Counted from the stretch's first letter, positions 35,341-46,212 are shown. The stretch: DNA of 64,000 nt from Pyropia yezoensis (GCA_009829735.1 CM020618.1:16911346-16975345), one strand, 5' to 3'. The notes: a model not told the origin generated them from the letters alone. Numbers and translations are program-made.

Positions 35341-35950
35341 AAGTTTTGGAGCCATTTGGCCTGTTTGTCACCCGAGCCGTTTATGGCCCATCGCATCGTC
35401 CGACTGTCGATGATCAACTTGACGGCGGCTTACAATCTGGAGCTCCCAAAGGCAAAGGAGGACTACGAGGACGTCAATATCGCTAAGTACTTCCACGAGT
35501 ATGTGGCCAAGAGCTGCTGTCGGTCGAGCAATTGCCTCTGTCGTCACCCTCGTCTGTCGGTCGTCTCATAATGTCTCTCCCGCGTGCGAAAAGAATCCCG
35601 CTTTTCCTGGAGTGAAGAAGTCCACGGTGTGCTCTCGATGGGCCTGCGCGACACATGAACAAGAGCGGATGCGGAAGTGGAAGTGAGCAACCGCCACAAA
35701 ACGAGCAAAATGTGCGCGGCGCCAGCGGTTGGTCGCCGCAGCACCCTGAGCGATGTGCTGCCACAAGCGGCACGGGCGCCGCACAGCAATCAATAGAATC
35801 TATCGCCGCAGCAGCGAGGGGCGACGGCAATTCCACTTAGTGCAGCGCCGGCCATCGCCGCACCCGCGCAGACGTCACACGCGCGAGAGCGGCGGCCGCA
35901 GGAACGGCGAGCGCCTTGCAGCAGGTCTCGCGCTCGCACATGAGTTTCGT
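35341..35950. other. no gene recognised
   Basis: Directly right of the copy A2 LTR. One plus frame contains FMAHRIVRLSMINLTAAYNL, followed by an acidic stretch up to about 35,500. This looks protein-like but matches nothing I recognise. The remainder up to the transposase remnant is GC-rich without a supported frame. Confidence 0.4.
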
Positions 35951-36552
35951 CCATGCTGAACAGCTGACGCCCGTGCTTGATGCTCAGGTCCCGCATGCAC
36001 AGCTGCACAGTTGCGAACCACCGGGCGAGGACGTCTGGCCTCGAGTTCTTGGCCCTCGCGTCCTCGAGCGTGCCAACTCTGTACCGCTTCAAGGCTGGCC
36101 AACGGCTCAAGAAAGTGTTAAAAAACACCTTTACCGGGCCTTGTCTTCGCGTTGAACCTAGCCCTCGCCATAGCCTGACGTTCAGTGGATAACGCCAGGA
36201 TGTACTCTTCGCACGTGTCAAGGAAGTCGTCCCGCGTCAGCCCCCTGCCAATCAGAGCCCTTGTCCGGACGTATCTCACCAGCAGCTCCTCCTCCTCCGG
36301 CAGAAAAAACGGCCTGCGTCCCGGTGAGGACGTCTGCCCGACAGAGTTGATGGCGTGGCGGGCGGCCGACCTCGATACTGAGGCGGCCGCCATGATCTCT
36401 GCCGCGCTCTTGCCCTTGGACGCGAGGTCCGCCATCAGTGTCCGCTGCTCCGGGGTGGGCTTGGCAGGTGGGGGGGGGGGGGGGGAGGAGTCTACCTCGG
36501 GTCCAGAGGGCTGGCTGGCGGCCCGGCCGCCGCGGGAGGACCCGGCGACCAT
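35950..36552 (-). pseudogene. pogo-like (Tc1/mariner superfamily) transposase, N-terminal part
   Basis: The minus strand begins MVAGSSRGG and a proline run (a G homopolymer of at least 14 on the plus strand near 36,472). It then has a psq-type helix-turn-helix (KSAAEIMAAASVSRSAARHA) and a second CENP-B-like DNA-binding segment (FFLPEEEELLVRYVRTRALI, then TRDDFLDTCEEYI). Next come the linker (FLSRWPALKRYRVGTLEDAR) and the first catalytic Asp in FSMDETHV. There is a one-base frame slip at a run of six T near 36,118-36,125 (one T fewer would restore the frame), and the sequence loses similarity after the first catalytic motif. The second and third catalytic acids are missing, so it is a dead 5' part of a DNA transposon gene. 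Confidence 0.62.
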
Positions 36553-36559
36553 GACTGCC

Positions 36560-37270
36560 TGTCAGGGAGCCAGCCAGAGAGTGCCCATCACCCTCAGGAA
36601 GCCGGGCGAGGGCCCTGGTGGGAACGAGTTGCCCCGGCGATGGCGCGGACGATGTGGCAGGAAGGAGCAGGGTACCCTACGTGCTGCACGTCTGCACGGC
36701 TGGGCAGGATATCAGCCAGATGGGTCACACACATCGGAATTGCCGGATGTAATGTATATGCGGCCCCTTTTCTTGGATGCCGTGTGGAGCACCTGGGAGG
36801 GCATAGCTCAGGCTGCTGAAGGGCGTTTGCGCGCCTGCACATACGCTTGGGTAGCCCTGGACTTCGCGCGTCCAGTGGTAGAAACATTTCTTGCCCAGCA
36901 TTTTTCTTTAAAGGCCTTTCTGGGGCGGAAAGGTGCCTGATGCCCCGTCTGCCCGTGTGAGAGACCCCGGTATCATAGGAAGACACTGTGGAAATCGGGT
37001 GGTCGCAATTAGAGGTCGGTGGTCGCTATTAGCGGTCGGACAGATACATCTCGATTTCTACATGGAAGGCTGTGGTTTCCTAGGTTGCTGTGTGTGCGGA
37101 GCCAGCTTCACTTAAGGGAGCTCATCCATGAGTCTGCTGGCAATTCCGCTTGCTTTCTTTTCCGCCAAGCTATGTATCCATTTTTTTATACAGCAACGAT
37201 ACTATTCTGTACTGTTCCACTAAACATGTACTGGGCACGTTACCCCGCGGACATGCAGAAGGCACCCGCC
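36560..37270. other. no gene recognised
   Basis: Mixed-composition sequence; the stretch 36,960-37,240 is distinctly more AT-rich than its surroundings. A 251-codon plus frame (36,185-36,940) mainly shadows the transposase remnant and is not called. Nothing else seen. Confidence 0.4.
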
Positions 37271-37273
37271 GCC

Positions 37274-37376
37274 GCGCCACCCCCCCTCGCCGCCGCGCCA
37301 CTGCCCCTCGCCGCCGCGCCACCGCCCCTCGCCGCCGCGCCACCGCCCCTCGCCGCCGCGCCACCGCCCCTCGCCG
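37274..37376 (+). repeat. 21-bp minisatellite, about five copies
   Basis: The unit GCGCCACCGCCCCTCGCCGCC begins at 37,274, 37,295, 37,316, 37,337 and 37,358, with one or two variants in the first units. Translated, it gives Ala/Pro or Gly/Arg runs in overlapping frames, which explains several long chance frames here. Confidence 0.85.
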
Positions 37377-37399
37377 CCCCCCGCGGTCGTGGGGGCGGT

Positions 37400-38498
37400 G
37401 ACCCCAGATGACGGCGGCGTCGGCAACGGCTGCGCCAGGCGGCGACACGTACGTCGTGAGAGGCGGCAGCGTTGCCACAGACCTTGCCGGTGGGGCCGCC
37501 GCCCGCCTCTGCCGTGGAAATGGCCACCGCCGACGGCAGCCGCGGCAGCGGGTGACTACCAGACGACTGCGGCAGAGGAGGCGCGGCCGACAACGCGCGC
37601 CCCTCCCCCTCCTACTCTGCCGCATCTGCCGCCGTTGGCCTTCCCGCCGCGGGTCTGCTAAAAGAGACCCGTCGCTACCAACCGCCGCGCGAACGGGACG
37701 GCGGGAGTCGGGGGGGTGGAAGGTTACTTGCGGCGCGGCCGCCGCGGCGACCGCCGGCGAAGAGCTCCCCATCGCCCCAAGTTTTCGTCCAATAGCCCAG
37801 CGGCCGCCGTGGCCGCCGTGGCCATGACCGAGGCGGGCTGACAACTGTTCCGTGGCGTCTGCGCACGCCGGACGGCGGGTCGCTGCCCTATGCAGTGGCG
37901 TCTCTTTTGCCTGTGAACCTCTTTCCTCCTGAGGACGCGCGCCATGGAAGGCCAGTCTCCCTGTCTTGACGGGCTGCGGTCCCCCCCCGCCCTCTCCCCT
38001 TCTTCTCATCCCCCTCAATTGCACTCCCGCACGGGCCCGCCAGCAGCCACCGTCGCCATCGCACGCCGTGGCGGCAGCCGCCGCGCTGTCGCCGCGTTGG
38101 TGAGGGGCCGCGGCGGCCGCCAGCGGCGGCGGCGCCCCTTTGTCCTCGCCCCCGCCGCCGTCGCGGCGCAGGCAGCGGGTGTTGTCCGCGGCGGCGGCTG
38201 AGCGCTGGGAGAGATTCGACAGCTGTCGGATGGGGGATCCGCTGGGCGGCTCAATCAGTCGAGATTTGACAGGTGTCGGCGTGGGGGGGAAATGGGACCG
38301 GCGACAGGGTGGCGGGGCGTGGACAACGCACACACCAAATGATACCCATATTGCACGGCACAGCTCTCCACATGGGGCGCCTCCCAGTGATGCCCAAGTT
38401 GATGAAAATGGCAAGGTGTTCTCGCGAACTCGCTTTCAGTGTGTTCAGGGCGAAAAGTTCAAGCCCCTCAAATCTGTCTGTACTGTACAGTACGTACG
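37400..38498. other. GC-rich sequence, no supported gene
   Basis: A 414-codon minus frame (37,170-38,414) spans this stretch. It reads Ala/Gly/Arg-rich low-complexity sequence, runs through the minisatellite and has no recognisable domain. Competing frames overlap it on the plus strand. I do not call it. Confidence 0.45.
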
Positions 38499-38506
38499 TA
38501 CTGTAC
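38499..38506 (+). repeat. hAT target-site duplication, left copy
   Basis: TACTGTAC, identical to 44,131-44,138. It lies in a locally palindromic stretch of TAC/GTA repeats. Confidence 0.9.
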
Positions 38507-38525
38507 CAGGCCTCGTCAAGGGTAG

Positions 38526-38760
38526 TTGGTTGAAGGGTAGTACTAGCGTAGGAAGTGTATCAGCCCTACACTTGGCCGATTTTCGAAAACGAGCGATATA
38601 CACTCGACGGATCCAGGAGCGCCCCAAGTGTATGGGTGATACACTTGCCGTCCATTTTTAAGCGTATTACGCTGTATACACTTCGTACAATTGCCTGAAG
38701 CATAGCCAAGTGTGTACGGCTCGTACTTGCGAGCTTGATAGTGGCCCGACAACATCTAAG
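38526..38760 (+). promoter_or_regulatory. left subterminal repeats of the hAT element
   Basis: Several copies of a 7-9 bp motif (TACACTTGG, ATACACTCG, CAAGTGTATG, ATACACTTGC, ATACACTTCG, CAAGTGTGT) in both orientations within about 200 bp of the end. The right end has similar motifs (43,915-44,100). hAT transposases bind such clustered subterminal motifs. Confidence 0.65.
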
Positions 38761-39210
38761 TGCTGTGCACAGTGCGCCTGTCAACCACCGACGACTCTCC
38801 GAGGTGTCCTCGTGCATGTCCCAGACTTGCTGATACGTATTGTACCTGCTTCCATCCTTTCAGACCCAGTCTGCATTCGCTGCGATGATTCACTGAGCCC
38901 ACGAGACAGGGGTGGCACTCCCAGCAATGACACGATGACGCGTGAACGGACTGGCAGGCAGCACCATTGTCAGGGAGTGCCAGGCCTCAGCCGTGTTCAA
39001 ATTTCGAACCTGGAAAGGGCGCTGCATCTGGCGCAGGTTCAAGTCCCCCAGCTCATCTCCGCTTGGCCAGCGCTGCACAAAACGGCCAGAGACGCACGGG
39101 GCGGGGGTGGTGCTGGGTTTTGCCTTACCCCGAAGGCCCACGCCCACCGCCCTCCTGCCGCACGCTGTGGTGCTCACTACGCCTCAACGCTCAACCGCTT
39201 GCTGCCAGCG

Positions 39211-41664
39211 ATGACTACCAGCGGTCCTATGACGCCTTCCTCGGCTGCGCCATTCGAAGCTGGTCGTGCTCCGACCCCAGGTGACAGCGCTGAATCTGTG
39301 CTCGTCAGTCAGGAGAGCGCCACCCCGGTTACGGACGCTGCTCCCGGGTCCTCCCGTCGTCCGGAGAAGCGTCCCGCGCCGACAGCGGACAATGACACTG
39401 TGGATGACATTTTTGCTTCCGCTTCGCAGGATGCTGAGGGAAAGGACCGGCCTGAGATTGTGGAGCGAAGCGGAGTGACATACGCTTGGATGGCCCGCGA
39501 CAGCCTCGCCCGAAGAGTTCGCTCTGTCTGCTGGCCTTTCTTTGAGATCTACAGCCGACAGGACAAGGCCAACGGTGAACTCGTGGCTTTGTGCCGTGTG
39601 TGTCTCACGTTGGGAACCGTCAAGGCGCTCTATATGGCTAAAGGGAACATTGGCAACGCGGTGAAGCACTTTCAGAACACTGCTAACGGAGCGGGTTCAC
39701 ATCTGGGGCAGCTGTTGCATGCCCGTGCAGCTCTGCATATCTGCCGTAATCCGACTGGTGGAAATCGCACGAAGCGCGTTGTTGACGGAACTATCACCCG
39801 CTTTTGTGTCCCGGACGTGCGCGGTCACAATCTGCGCTTCGTGCTGATGCAGGTCATGTCCAACTCACCGTACATTCTGACACAGGACCCTCATTTTTCG
39901 TCGTTCCTTGCTGCCTTGTCCAAGTATACGACGCCTGCCCCCAACACGATTCTGCATTCCCTGTTGGAGCTCTATGATTGCACCTTGTCAGCCGTCAGGG
40001 GCAGCATTGCCGACGTGAAGATGCAGTACTGCGGCCTCCCGCTTGCCCATGCTGTCACGGACCTGTGGACCGAGCAACACTCCCAGAATTCGTTCGGGTC
40101 CGTGGTCGTCCGATATGTTGAACCCAAGACGACGACCATGGTCGTGCTGCGCCTGGGCATTGGCCTGTTTGTCGGGATGCTCACGAATGATGTCATCATG
40201 CGGTGGTTCACCTATCGCCTGCTTTACTTCGGCTTGGAGGTGACCGACCTGGCGTCCACGACAACGGACTCTGGAGCAAACGTGCGGAAGGCGATGCGAC
40301 GCCTTCCTGTACCGTGGCTACCATGCATGTCACATTCCTTGCACAACTCCGCGGTGTACGCGCTTGGGGGAGGGAGCGCCTCTACGCACCAGGACGACCT
40401 GCTAACGACTGAGATGTCGGCCACGAGGAGCAACCCTGTCGTGAAGAAGCTGGTGTCCGAGACGCGGAAGCTGTCGGGGCATTTTTTTCATTCTGACCGT
40501 AGTACCGCCACGTACCGGGCGTTGGTCATCCCAGGCGAGACCGAGGCACGCAACATCATCGCTGATGTGCCGACGAGGTGGAGCTCTACGTGCAGCTCTG
40601 TGGCCCGACTGTATACATCTTACCCGCGGATGATGGCTTTTTTCAACTCGGGGGACGTGGGCGCCCGCGCGATGAAGCATCGGCTATCAAGCAACGATTG
40701 GAACCGACTGAGGCAGATCTTAGGGGTCCTCAAGGGGGCTATGGAAGTGAGCACACGAAGCCAGAGCTCTGCTGACCCAGTCTCTGTCGTATTTGCTGCG
40801 CTTTGCTCTTTTCGTCGTGCTATGAATGCTGGGTCTTTCGTTGTGCCCTGCCCCCCTCGCCCCTCTCTGGCAGCAGGAAAGGAAAGCATTGACGCGTATT
40901 GTCGTCTCCATCCAGCGGAGCAGGTTATCGAGATCGACAATCGCCTGTACCATGCAGAGCGACTTCACTACACCGAGAGCAGCGGCAACGAGAGCCTGTG
41001 CAACGAGGCTAAGCCGGTGGTCACCATTATGCGCGCGCAGATCAATTTGCGCTTCTTCAACAAGCAAGACGTCACGCGCAACCTTCTCGAGTCGCCGTCC
41101 GTGCTGATGAGCACGCTGGTCACCCCGGGCTGCGCGAAGCTTTTCAAAGTGGTGGCTCGGATGCTTGAAGCGCCCAGTGCATATGACAAGGCTGTGACAG
41201 CATTTCGGGACACCTGTGACCGCCTGATGGAGCCAGCGCCGTCGTCACCTACGGCGGCAGCAGCGACCGGTTCTCCCCGGCAAGGAACTGCTCACGCGGC
41301 GTGGACATCGTTGCCGGTGTTCACCGACGAGGACACCATGGACGCGGAGGTGCCAGCCTGCAGCGGCCGGGCAGCGATGGCCAAGGAAGACGTGGAAGAG
41401 TGTCTCAAGCTGATAGCGGCCGGCAAGGCGACGACCCCACTGGCGTTCTGGAAGGAGAACAAGGCACGCTTCCGCAGCCTTCACGTCGTGGCGTGCTCTG
41501 TACTTGGTGCGGTTGCGACGTCGGCGGCGTCGGAGCGTGACTTCTCTATGGCGGCCAACAGCATGCGGAAGGATCGATCGTCAATGTTGGCGCGCCACCT
41601 CGAGATGCACTGCCTCATCAAGGACAATGTTCATCTTCTTCCTGGCTCGAGGGGGGAGGGCTGA
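39211..41664 (+). CDS. hAT family transposase
   Basis: The frame stays open upstream to an ATG at 38,710 (984 residues). I prefer the ATG at 39,211 (817 residues), which starts a Ser/Pro/Ala-rich tail leading into conserved sequence. From 39,211: a BED-type zinc finger near residues 125-165 (CRVC ... H ... H); the RNase H-like catalytic core with Asp in TTTDSGANVRKAM (about residue 353), then CMSHSLHN and the conserved DVPTRWSSTC; and the C-terminal hAT dimerisation region (FWKENKARFRSLHVVACSVL ... SAASERDFSMAANSMRKDRS) at about residues 735-805. The enzyme excises and reinserts the element via hairpin intermediates in the nucleus. No stop or frame slip was seen, so it could be active. Confidence 0.88.
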   Translation: MTTSGPMTPSSAAPFEAGRAPTPGDSAESVLVSQESATPVTDAAPGSSRRPEKRPAPTADNDTVDDIFASASQDAEGKDRPEIVERSGVTYAWMARDSLARRVRSVCWPFFEIYSRQDKANGELVALCRVCLTLGTVKALYMAKGNIGNAVKHFQNTANGAGSHLGQLLHARAALHICRNPTGGNRTKRVVDGTITRFCVPDVRGHNLRFVLMQVMSNSPYILTQDPHFSSFLAALSKYTTPAPNTILHSLLELYDCTLSAVRGSIADVKMQYCGLPLAHAVTDLWTEQHSQNSFGSVVVRYVEPKTTTMVVLRLGIGLFVGMLTNDVIMRWFTYRLLYFGLEVTDLASTTTDSGANVRKAMRRLPVPWLPCMSHSLHNSAVYALGGGSASTHQDDLLTTEMSATRSNPVVKKLVSETRKLSGHFFHSDRSTATYRALVIPGETEARNIIADVPTRWSSTCSSVARLYTSYPRMMAFFNSGDVGARAMKHRLSSNDWNRLRQILGVLKGAMEVSTRSQSSADPVSVVFAALCSFRRAMNAGSFVVPCPPRPSLAAGKESIDAYCRLHPAEQVIEIDNRLYHAERLHYTESSGNESLCNEAKPVVTIMRAQINLRFFNKQDVTRNLLESPSVLMSTLVTPGCAKLFKVVARMLEAPSAYDKAVTAFRDTCDRLMEPAPSSPTAAAATGSPRQGTAHAAWTSLPVFTDEDTMDAEVPACSGRAAMAKEDVEECLKLIAAGKATTPLAFWKENKARFRSLHVVACSVLGAVATSAASERDFSMAANSMRKDRSSMLARHLEMHCLIKDNVHLLPGSRGEG

Positions 41665-43890
41665 GGGGAAGGGCGGAGCGGCGCCCGACTCGGGGGGTGC
41701 TGAGGGGTCTTAGGGGCCCACTACGGGCACCAGGTCGGCACCGTGGCTCCGAGTACCCAGGTGTCAACAGATTGGGACCGGGAGGGCGCCCACAAGCCAC
41801 GAGTGTCGTCCCTCGGGTGGCCAGAGTGCCGTCGCGCAGGCCAGAGGGACAAGGGCAACCGGTGCGGCGTTCTTCCCTGACCACGTAATGACGTGATGCC
41901 AACAGTGTCGGAGGATGGTCACCGTGGGGGACGTGTCACCGGGCTGTGCATGCACAACTCGACACAGACACAGCCGCGTGCTGCAGGCCTGTGCATTCAC
42001 AGCCGGCACAAGCGCGACCCCCACCAATGCAAAGCTCCACGGCGCCGCACCTGCACGGAGAAAGCACAGTGTCTCCCTTACTCCTCCGCAATAGTTCCCC
42101 TCGCGACCCGCTTCCTTCGCAACACACCCACGAGCAGCCACCAGCCCATCTCACAAAAGACCACTCTGGCGGCGGTCCCCACTCGCAACGCAGTCACACA
42201 CACGCGCACCGCCCATCCTCTAAATCTACCTTCCCCGCGACCCGCTCTACGGCAACTTGGTTGCCGCCTCGACGGCGGAAGGCAAAACGTCCCGCTGACC
42301 CGTGGACGCCAGAGGCGGGACCGACGATCTGGCAGCTACATGGGACACTCGTACAGCCACCAGGCCTGCCCACCGCCGCCGCACTTCTTCACACCCGTGA
42401 CGACCTCTTGGCCAGCTCTGAACCTGCCGCCAGGCGCGCAGCTGCCGCCTCTCGTGGCCGCCTGGACGAGCACCGCCGCCGCCGCCGTTGCGGGCACCGA
42501 GCTCCTCCCCATCGTTGCTCACTTGGAAGGCACGGCGAGTGGTGGTGCTGGCGGCGGCACAGTCGACCCTGGCAGCCATGCCCACCAACAACAAGGAACG
42601 CCACGCCGGCACCACAGTGCGGTGACGGCCACACGGCAGCTCCACGACGAACGTACGCCGCCGCGCTCGCCGGCGCGTCGGCCCCCCTCCCCGCGGGCCC
42701 CAGCGGCAGCAACGTGGTCGTGGAGGACGGTGCCGTGGACCGACGCAACAATCACACGGCAGCGCCCGGCCTGGCCGCCTTCTCTGGCGTCGCGGCCGCC
42801 GGAGCGTCCGCCACCACCGCTGCCGCCACGACCGCCCAGTAGTGGCAGCGACACGCCCGCCAAGTCCAGCACCACCGTGGCGAGGATGACCTTGTCGAGG
42901 GCGGGCACGCTGCTTCGTCCATCACACGCGCAGCGCACAGTGGTAGCGACCGCAGGCAGCGAAACACGGTCGCCTGCAGCAGGAAAGGGGTGGGGGAGGG
43001 AGAGAAAAAGGGGAACCAGATGGAGATGGCGCCCCGCGGGGGGCACGGCAGCAGCAAACGACGCGGCACGGGCGGTGTCGCGCGGGAGACGCCGCGCCAG
43101 CTACGATAGCGGGGCACGCGTGCACCCACGGGGGGCGCCACGGACGCCACAGTCGCGACGCGTGCGGCACCCGTTTGATGCCGCCGCGGCAGCAGTCGCA
43201 GCGCCGCCGCAGCGGCTGCTGTGTCGCTATCAGTGCGTAGGCGCCGCGCCAGCTAGGAGAGCGGGGGCGGGCAAAGAAGGGGGCAGGGTGGCCGCGGCGG
43301 CGGGGTGGCGCCGCAGCCAGGTGCGCGGCAAAGGCGGCGCTGGGGTGGGGGTGCGGTGAAGGGCATGGAGGCGGCGCTGCAGTGGTGGCATCGAAGCTGC
43401 CGGTGGTCGACTGCCGCTCAGCTTAGGAAGGGGCGCGGCTGCGGCCAGGCGGGGTGCACTTTGGCTGCCAGTGAGGCGGGCTCCACGCCAATCCAGGGGG
43501 GGTGCGCCGCCGCGGGCAGCGGGGCGGGTTCGACGCCGACGGGGGGGGAACGTTGCTCGATTACGACAGGGGACCGGCGGCGGCCAGACAGGGCGGGTCG
43601 TGGCGGCCAGCGGGGGAACGTACCACGCCTAGGGAAGGGGAGCAGCGGCGGCCAGACGAGGTGCGTCGCGGCGGCCCGACGAGGTGCGTCGCGGCGGCCA
43701 GCGGGGCGGGGTCGACGCGGACGAGGGGGGCGCCGCCTCGGCCAGCAGGGCTGCGCCGCCGTGGCCGTGGGGATGGCCGCTGCAGCGCCAGTGCGTAGGG
43801 CGCGGATGTGAGCCCAGCATAGCTGAGCCAGGAACAGCCTCCAGAGCGACCCAGGCGCCAAACGCCCTATCGACGGACGACAGGCGCCCT
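41665..43890. other. 2.2-kb interior of the hAT element without a recognised product
   Basis: This lies between the transposase stop and the right subterminal repeats. It is very GC-rich. The longest plus frame (41,893-43,359, 488 codons) is Arg/Pro/Ala/Thr-rich without a domain. Overlapping plus and minus frames of 130-300 codons compete with it. It could be captured host DNA or a long 3' region. Confidence 0.45.
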
Positions 43891-43899
43891 GCCTGAATA

Positions 43900-44111
43900 A
43901 AAATGTACCACAGCAACTATACACTTGAACGCTACAGTTGAGTCAGAAAATCGTCCAATACTCATGGGGAGATATTCCAAGCGTATACATATGATACCTT
44001 ACGCGGGAGGTCCTGGCCGAGACCTGATACACTTGGCCAGACCAGGGCCCACCGTCATACTGATACACTTGATCCATAAGTCGGTCCATACCATACACTG
44101 GGCCAAAATTG
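43900..44111 (-). promoter_or_regulatory. right subterminal repeats of the hAT element
   Basis: Motifs TATACACTTGAACG (43,918), GATACACTTGG (about 44,027), GATACACTTGATCC (about 44,062) and CATACACTGG (about 44,092) match the left-end cluster. The stretch is less GC-rich than its surroundings. Confidence 0.65.
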
Positions 44112-44130
44112 CTACCCTTGAAGAGGCCTG

Positions 44131-44138
44131 TACTGTAC
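44131..44138 (+). repeat. hAT target-site duplication, right copy
   Basis: TACTGTAC, identical to 38,499-38,506. Confidence 0.9.
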
Positions 44139-45587
44139 ATCATCGCTCTCACGCCGCACCCTCTCATCGAAGCGCGCGCTGGCCGCGGCAGGCCTCACTC
44201 GCGGGCCAGTCGGCATTCACTCGCGGGCCAGTCCCCCCTCGGTCGGGCTGCACGGCTTGCCCATCCCCTCGCCACCGTTCCCCTTGCCCCGCCGCCGCCC
44301 CTGCCCTCCGCATCCCCGCTCTCCCGCCCGCCCCCCCCCCCTCCTCACCATGATAGCCCCACCTCTGCTCACGCCGCCCCCCCTCCTCGTCCCGTCGCTG
44401 CCGCCCGTCCCCCTCGCCCCCCCCTCTGGCGCCCCCCCCTCTGGCGCCCCCCCCCCTTCCGCGTCGGCCCCCCTCACGCCCGCCGGCGCCGGCACCACCC
44501 CCCTCACCTCCTCCCCCCACCCAGCGACAGGCGCAGCGCCCGTGTCGACGACGCCGGCTGCCGCCGCCGCCTACCGACTATTGTTGCCCAGGTAGGGACT
44601 GTGCAGACGCTCCTCCCCAATCCGCCTTTCCCACAACCCACCTTCCTCCCCTAAGTTTCGCGTACAGGCCGGTGCCGCGGCAGTGGGAGCACGGCAGCGT
44701 CGCCATGCCAACGGCCACGGGCGCAGGATACAGTAAATAGACGTGTAGTTTACAAGAAATACAACAGCAACGACAATAAACGAGGGGTGGAACTCGGCCC
44801 GCCGCACCCTCGGCCGCCGGCCAGTGCCGCACCGTTTTCGCCGCCATCGCTTCTCCCCGCCAACAGGTCGGTGGGGGGGTTCGAAAGGGGAGTGGGGAAG
44901 GAGTGAGGGGAGGGGGAGGCATGGTGCGCCGGATGCCACCCGCCTGGGGGCCGTCGGGGAAAGACCGATGGGGGCCTTACCGTTGGCGCTTCCCCGCACC
45001 GCGAGTGAGAGGCGGGGAAGGAGGAGGGGCTGCGGATGAGGCAGCCCCCGCCCCGTGGCCCAGTGTCCCCGTCGTGAGGAAGGGGGGGTTGCCGGCCAAC
45101 TCGGCTGGGGGGGCTGCCGCTGCTGCGAGGCCGCCGCAGTCGACCCTCCCTTCCCCTCCGTCGGGCAAAATGGCGCGTGTCGCCTCGGGTGGCAACCACA
45201 CCGCAGGGGGCGGGGGGGACGGAAGGGCATAGGGGCAGTGAGCACAACTGCCCTGCAGAGCGCGCCGAGTCGGTGCCAATGTTGACCACGGGGGGCGCCG
45301 CCGTCAGCGGCCGCGCTGTCGTTGTTCATCGACTCGTCCGACCGGTGGGCACTCGCCGCCACGCCTTGCCCACCGCCGCTGCACCGCGGCACCACCCTTC
45401 GCGCGCCGTCCAGCCGGGCCATGACGGTCACAGCCGTCGTCGCTGCGCCATCCCACATCTCGCTGGATTCGTCCACACGAGCACTGCCGCAAAAAAAAAA
45501 CGGGGCGGCCGCCATCAAAAAAAAAATGAAGCAAAGAGGAGACGACACCCCCGGGCGACGTGGAAGTACCCGTCCCCGCCCGCCCGC
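44139..45587. other. GC-rich sequence, no supported gene
   Basis: Long C and T/C tracts (44,280-44,470) and A runs (45,490-45,525). A 325-codon minus frame (44,571-45,548) has two hydrophobic stretches but is otherwise Arg/Pro/Ser low-complexity and has no recognised domain. It is not called. Confidence 0.4.
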
Positions 45588-46212
45588 TCAGCCAAACATG
45601 GCCAGCACGAGGAGCGCCGCGGCGGCGGCGGCGGCGGCCGCCTGCGCGGCCCGCGCGCCGCAGCCGCCCTCGCCGACGGGCGCCTTGGCCGCCCGCGCCC
45701 CCCACTCGGCGACCAGCGGGCCGATCCACGCCGCCGCCGTCGCGCGGCCCGCGGCGGCGAGGCCCGCGGCGGTGGCGGCAGCGGTGGTGCCCCGCGCGCC
45801 GCCGCCTCCACCCCGTGGGGGGACCACCCGCCACGCGAGGCCCGCCGGTACAAACGAGTGGGTGGAGGGCAGCAGCGGCGGCGGGGGTGGCCGGCCCAGC
45901 GGCGCCGTCATCCACCGGGGGAGGCGGCCGCCAACGCCGGCCCCACCGACGCTGTTGGGGGGCGGTGGGGGCGGCAGCACCCCGCGCCGCGCCGCGACGG
46001 CGGCGCCCGCCCGGGCGGTGGCGGCGGCGGCGGCCGCGGCGGTGGTGGCGACCGCAACGGCCTCGGCGGCGGCGGCGGCGTTGGCGGCGGCGAGCCGATC
46101 GAGGACTCGGCACAGGGGCTCCCCACGGTTGAGAACCGACGCCGACGCCGCGGCGATGCGGGGGAGCTTGAGGGGCGCCAGCGGCGGCTCGGCGACCAGC
46201 GTCGCCGCCATG
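45588..46212 (-). CDS. hypothetical Ala-rich protein (candidate gene)
   Basis: A 208-codon minus frame starting at the ATG at 46,212 in a strong start context (CACCATGGC), preceded by a pyrimidine-rich leader (about 46,215-46,300 as read on the minus strand). The product starts MAATLVAEPPLAPLKLPR, followed by LCRVLDRLAAANAAAAAEAV. It has Ala-rich helical stretches, a proline-rich middle and a C-terminal Ala/Leu hydrophobic segment ending ALLVLAMFG, which could be a membrane anchor. No family recognised. Plus-strand frames of 307-350 codons overlap fully, so the choice rests on start context and coherent hydrophobicity. May be a chance frame. Confidence 0.35.

Larger units (their letters stand above)
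38507..44130 (+). mobile_element. hAT DNA transposon, near-complete (5.6 kb)
   Basis: The 19-bp terminal inverted repeats are CAGGCCTCGTCAAGGGTAG at 38,507-38,525 and its complement with one mismatch at 44,112-44,130. Outside them is an exact 8-bp direct repeat TACTGTAC (38,499-38,506 and 44,131-44,138), the target-duplication length of the hAT superfamily. Both ends carry repeated ATACACTTG-type motifs in both orientations, for example near 38,557, 38,624, 43,919 and 44,020-44,075. These look like subterminal transposase-binding repeats. The transposase gene inside is open. The element looks structurally complete and possibly recently active. Confidence 0.92.

Noticed and set aside
37170-38414. 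414-codon minus frame
   Set aside because: Low-complexity Ala/Gly/Arg sequence running through a minisatellite; no domain; overlapped by competing frames.
41893-43359. 488-codon plus frame inside the hAT element
   Set aside because: Composition like chance frames in GC-rich DNA; no domain. Kept only as a question about cargo.
44571-45548. 325-codon minus frame with hydrophobic ends
   Set aside because: Mostly Arg/Pro/Ser low complexity; hydrophobic stretches coincide with A/T-rich patches; no leader signal.
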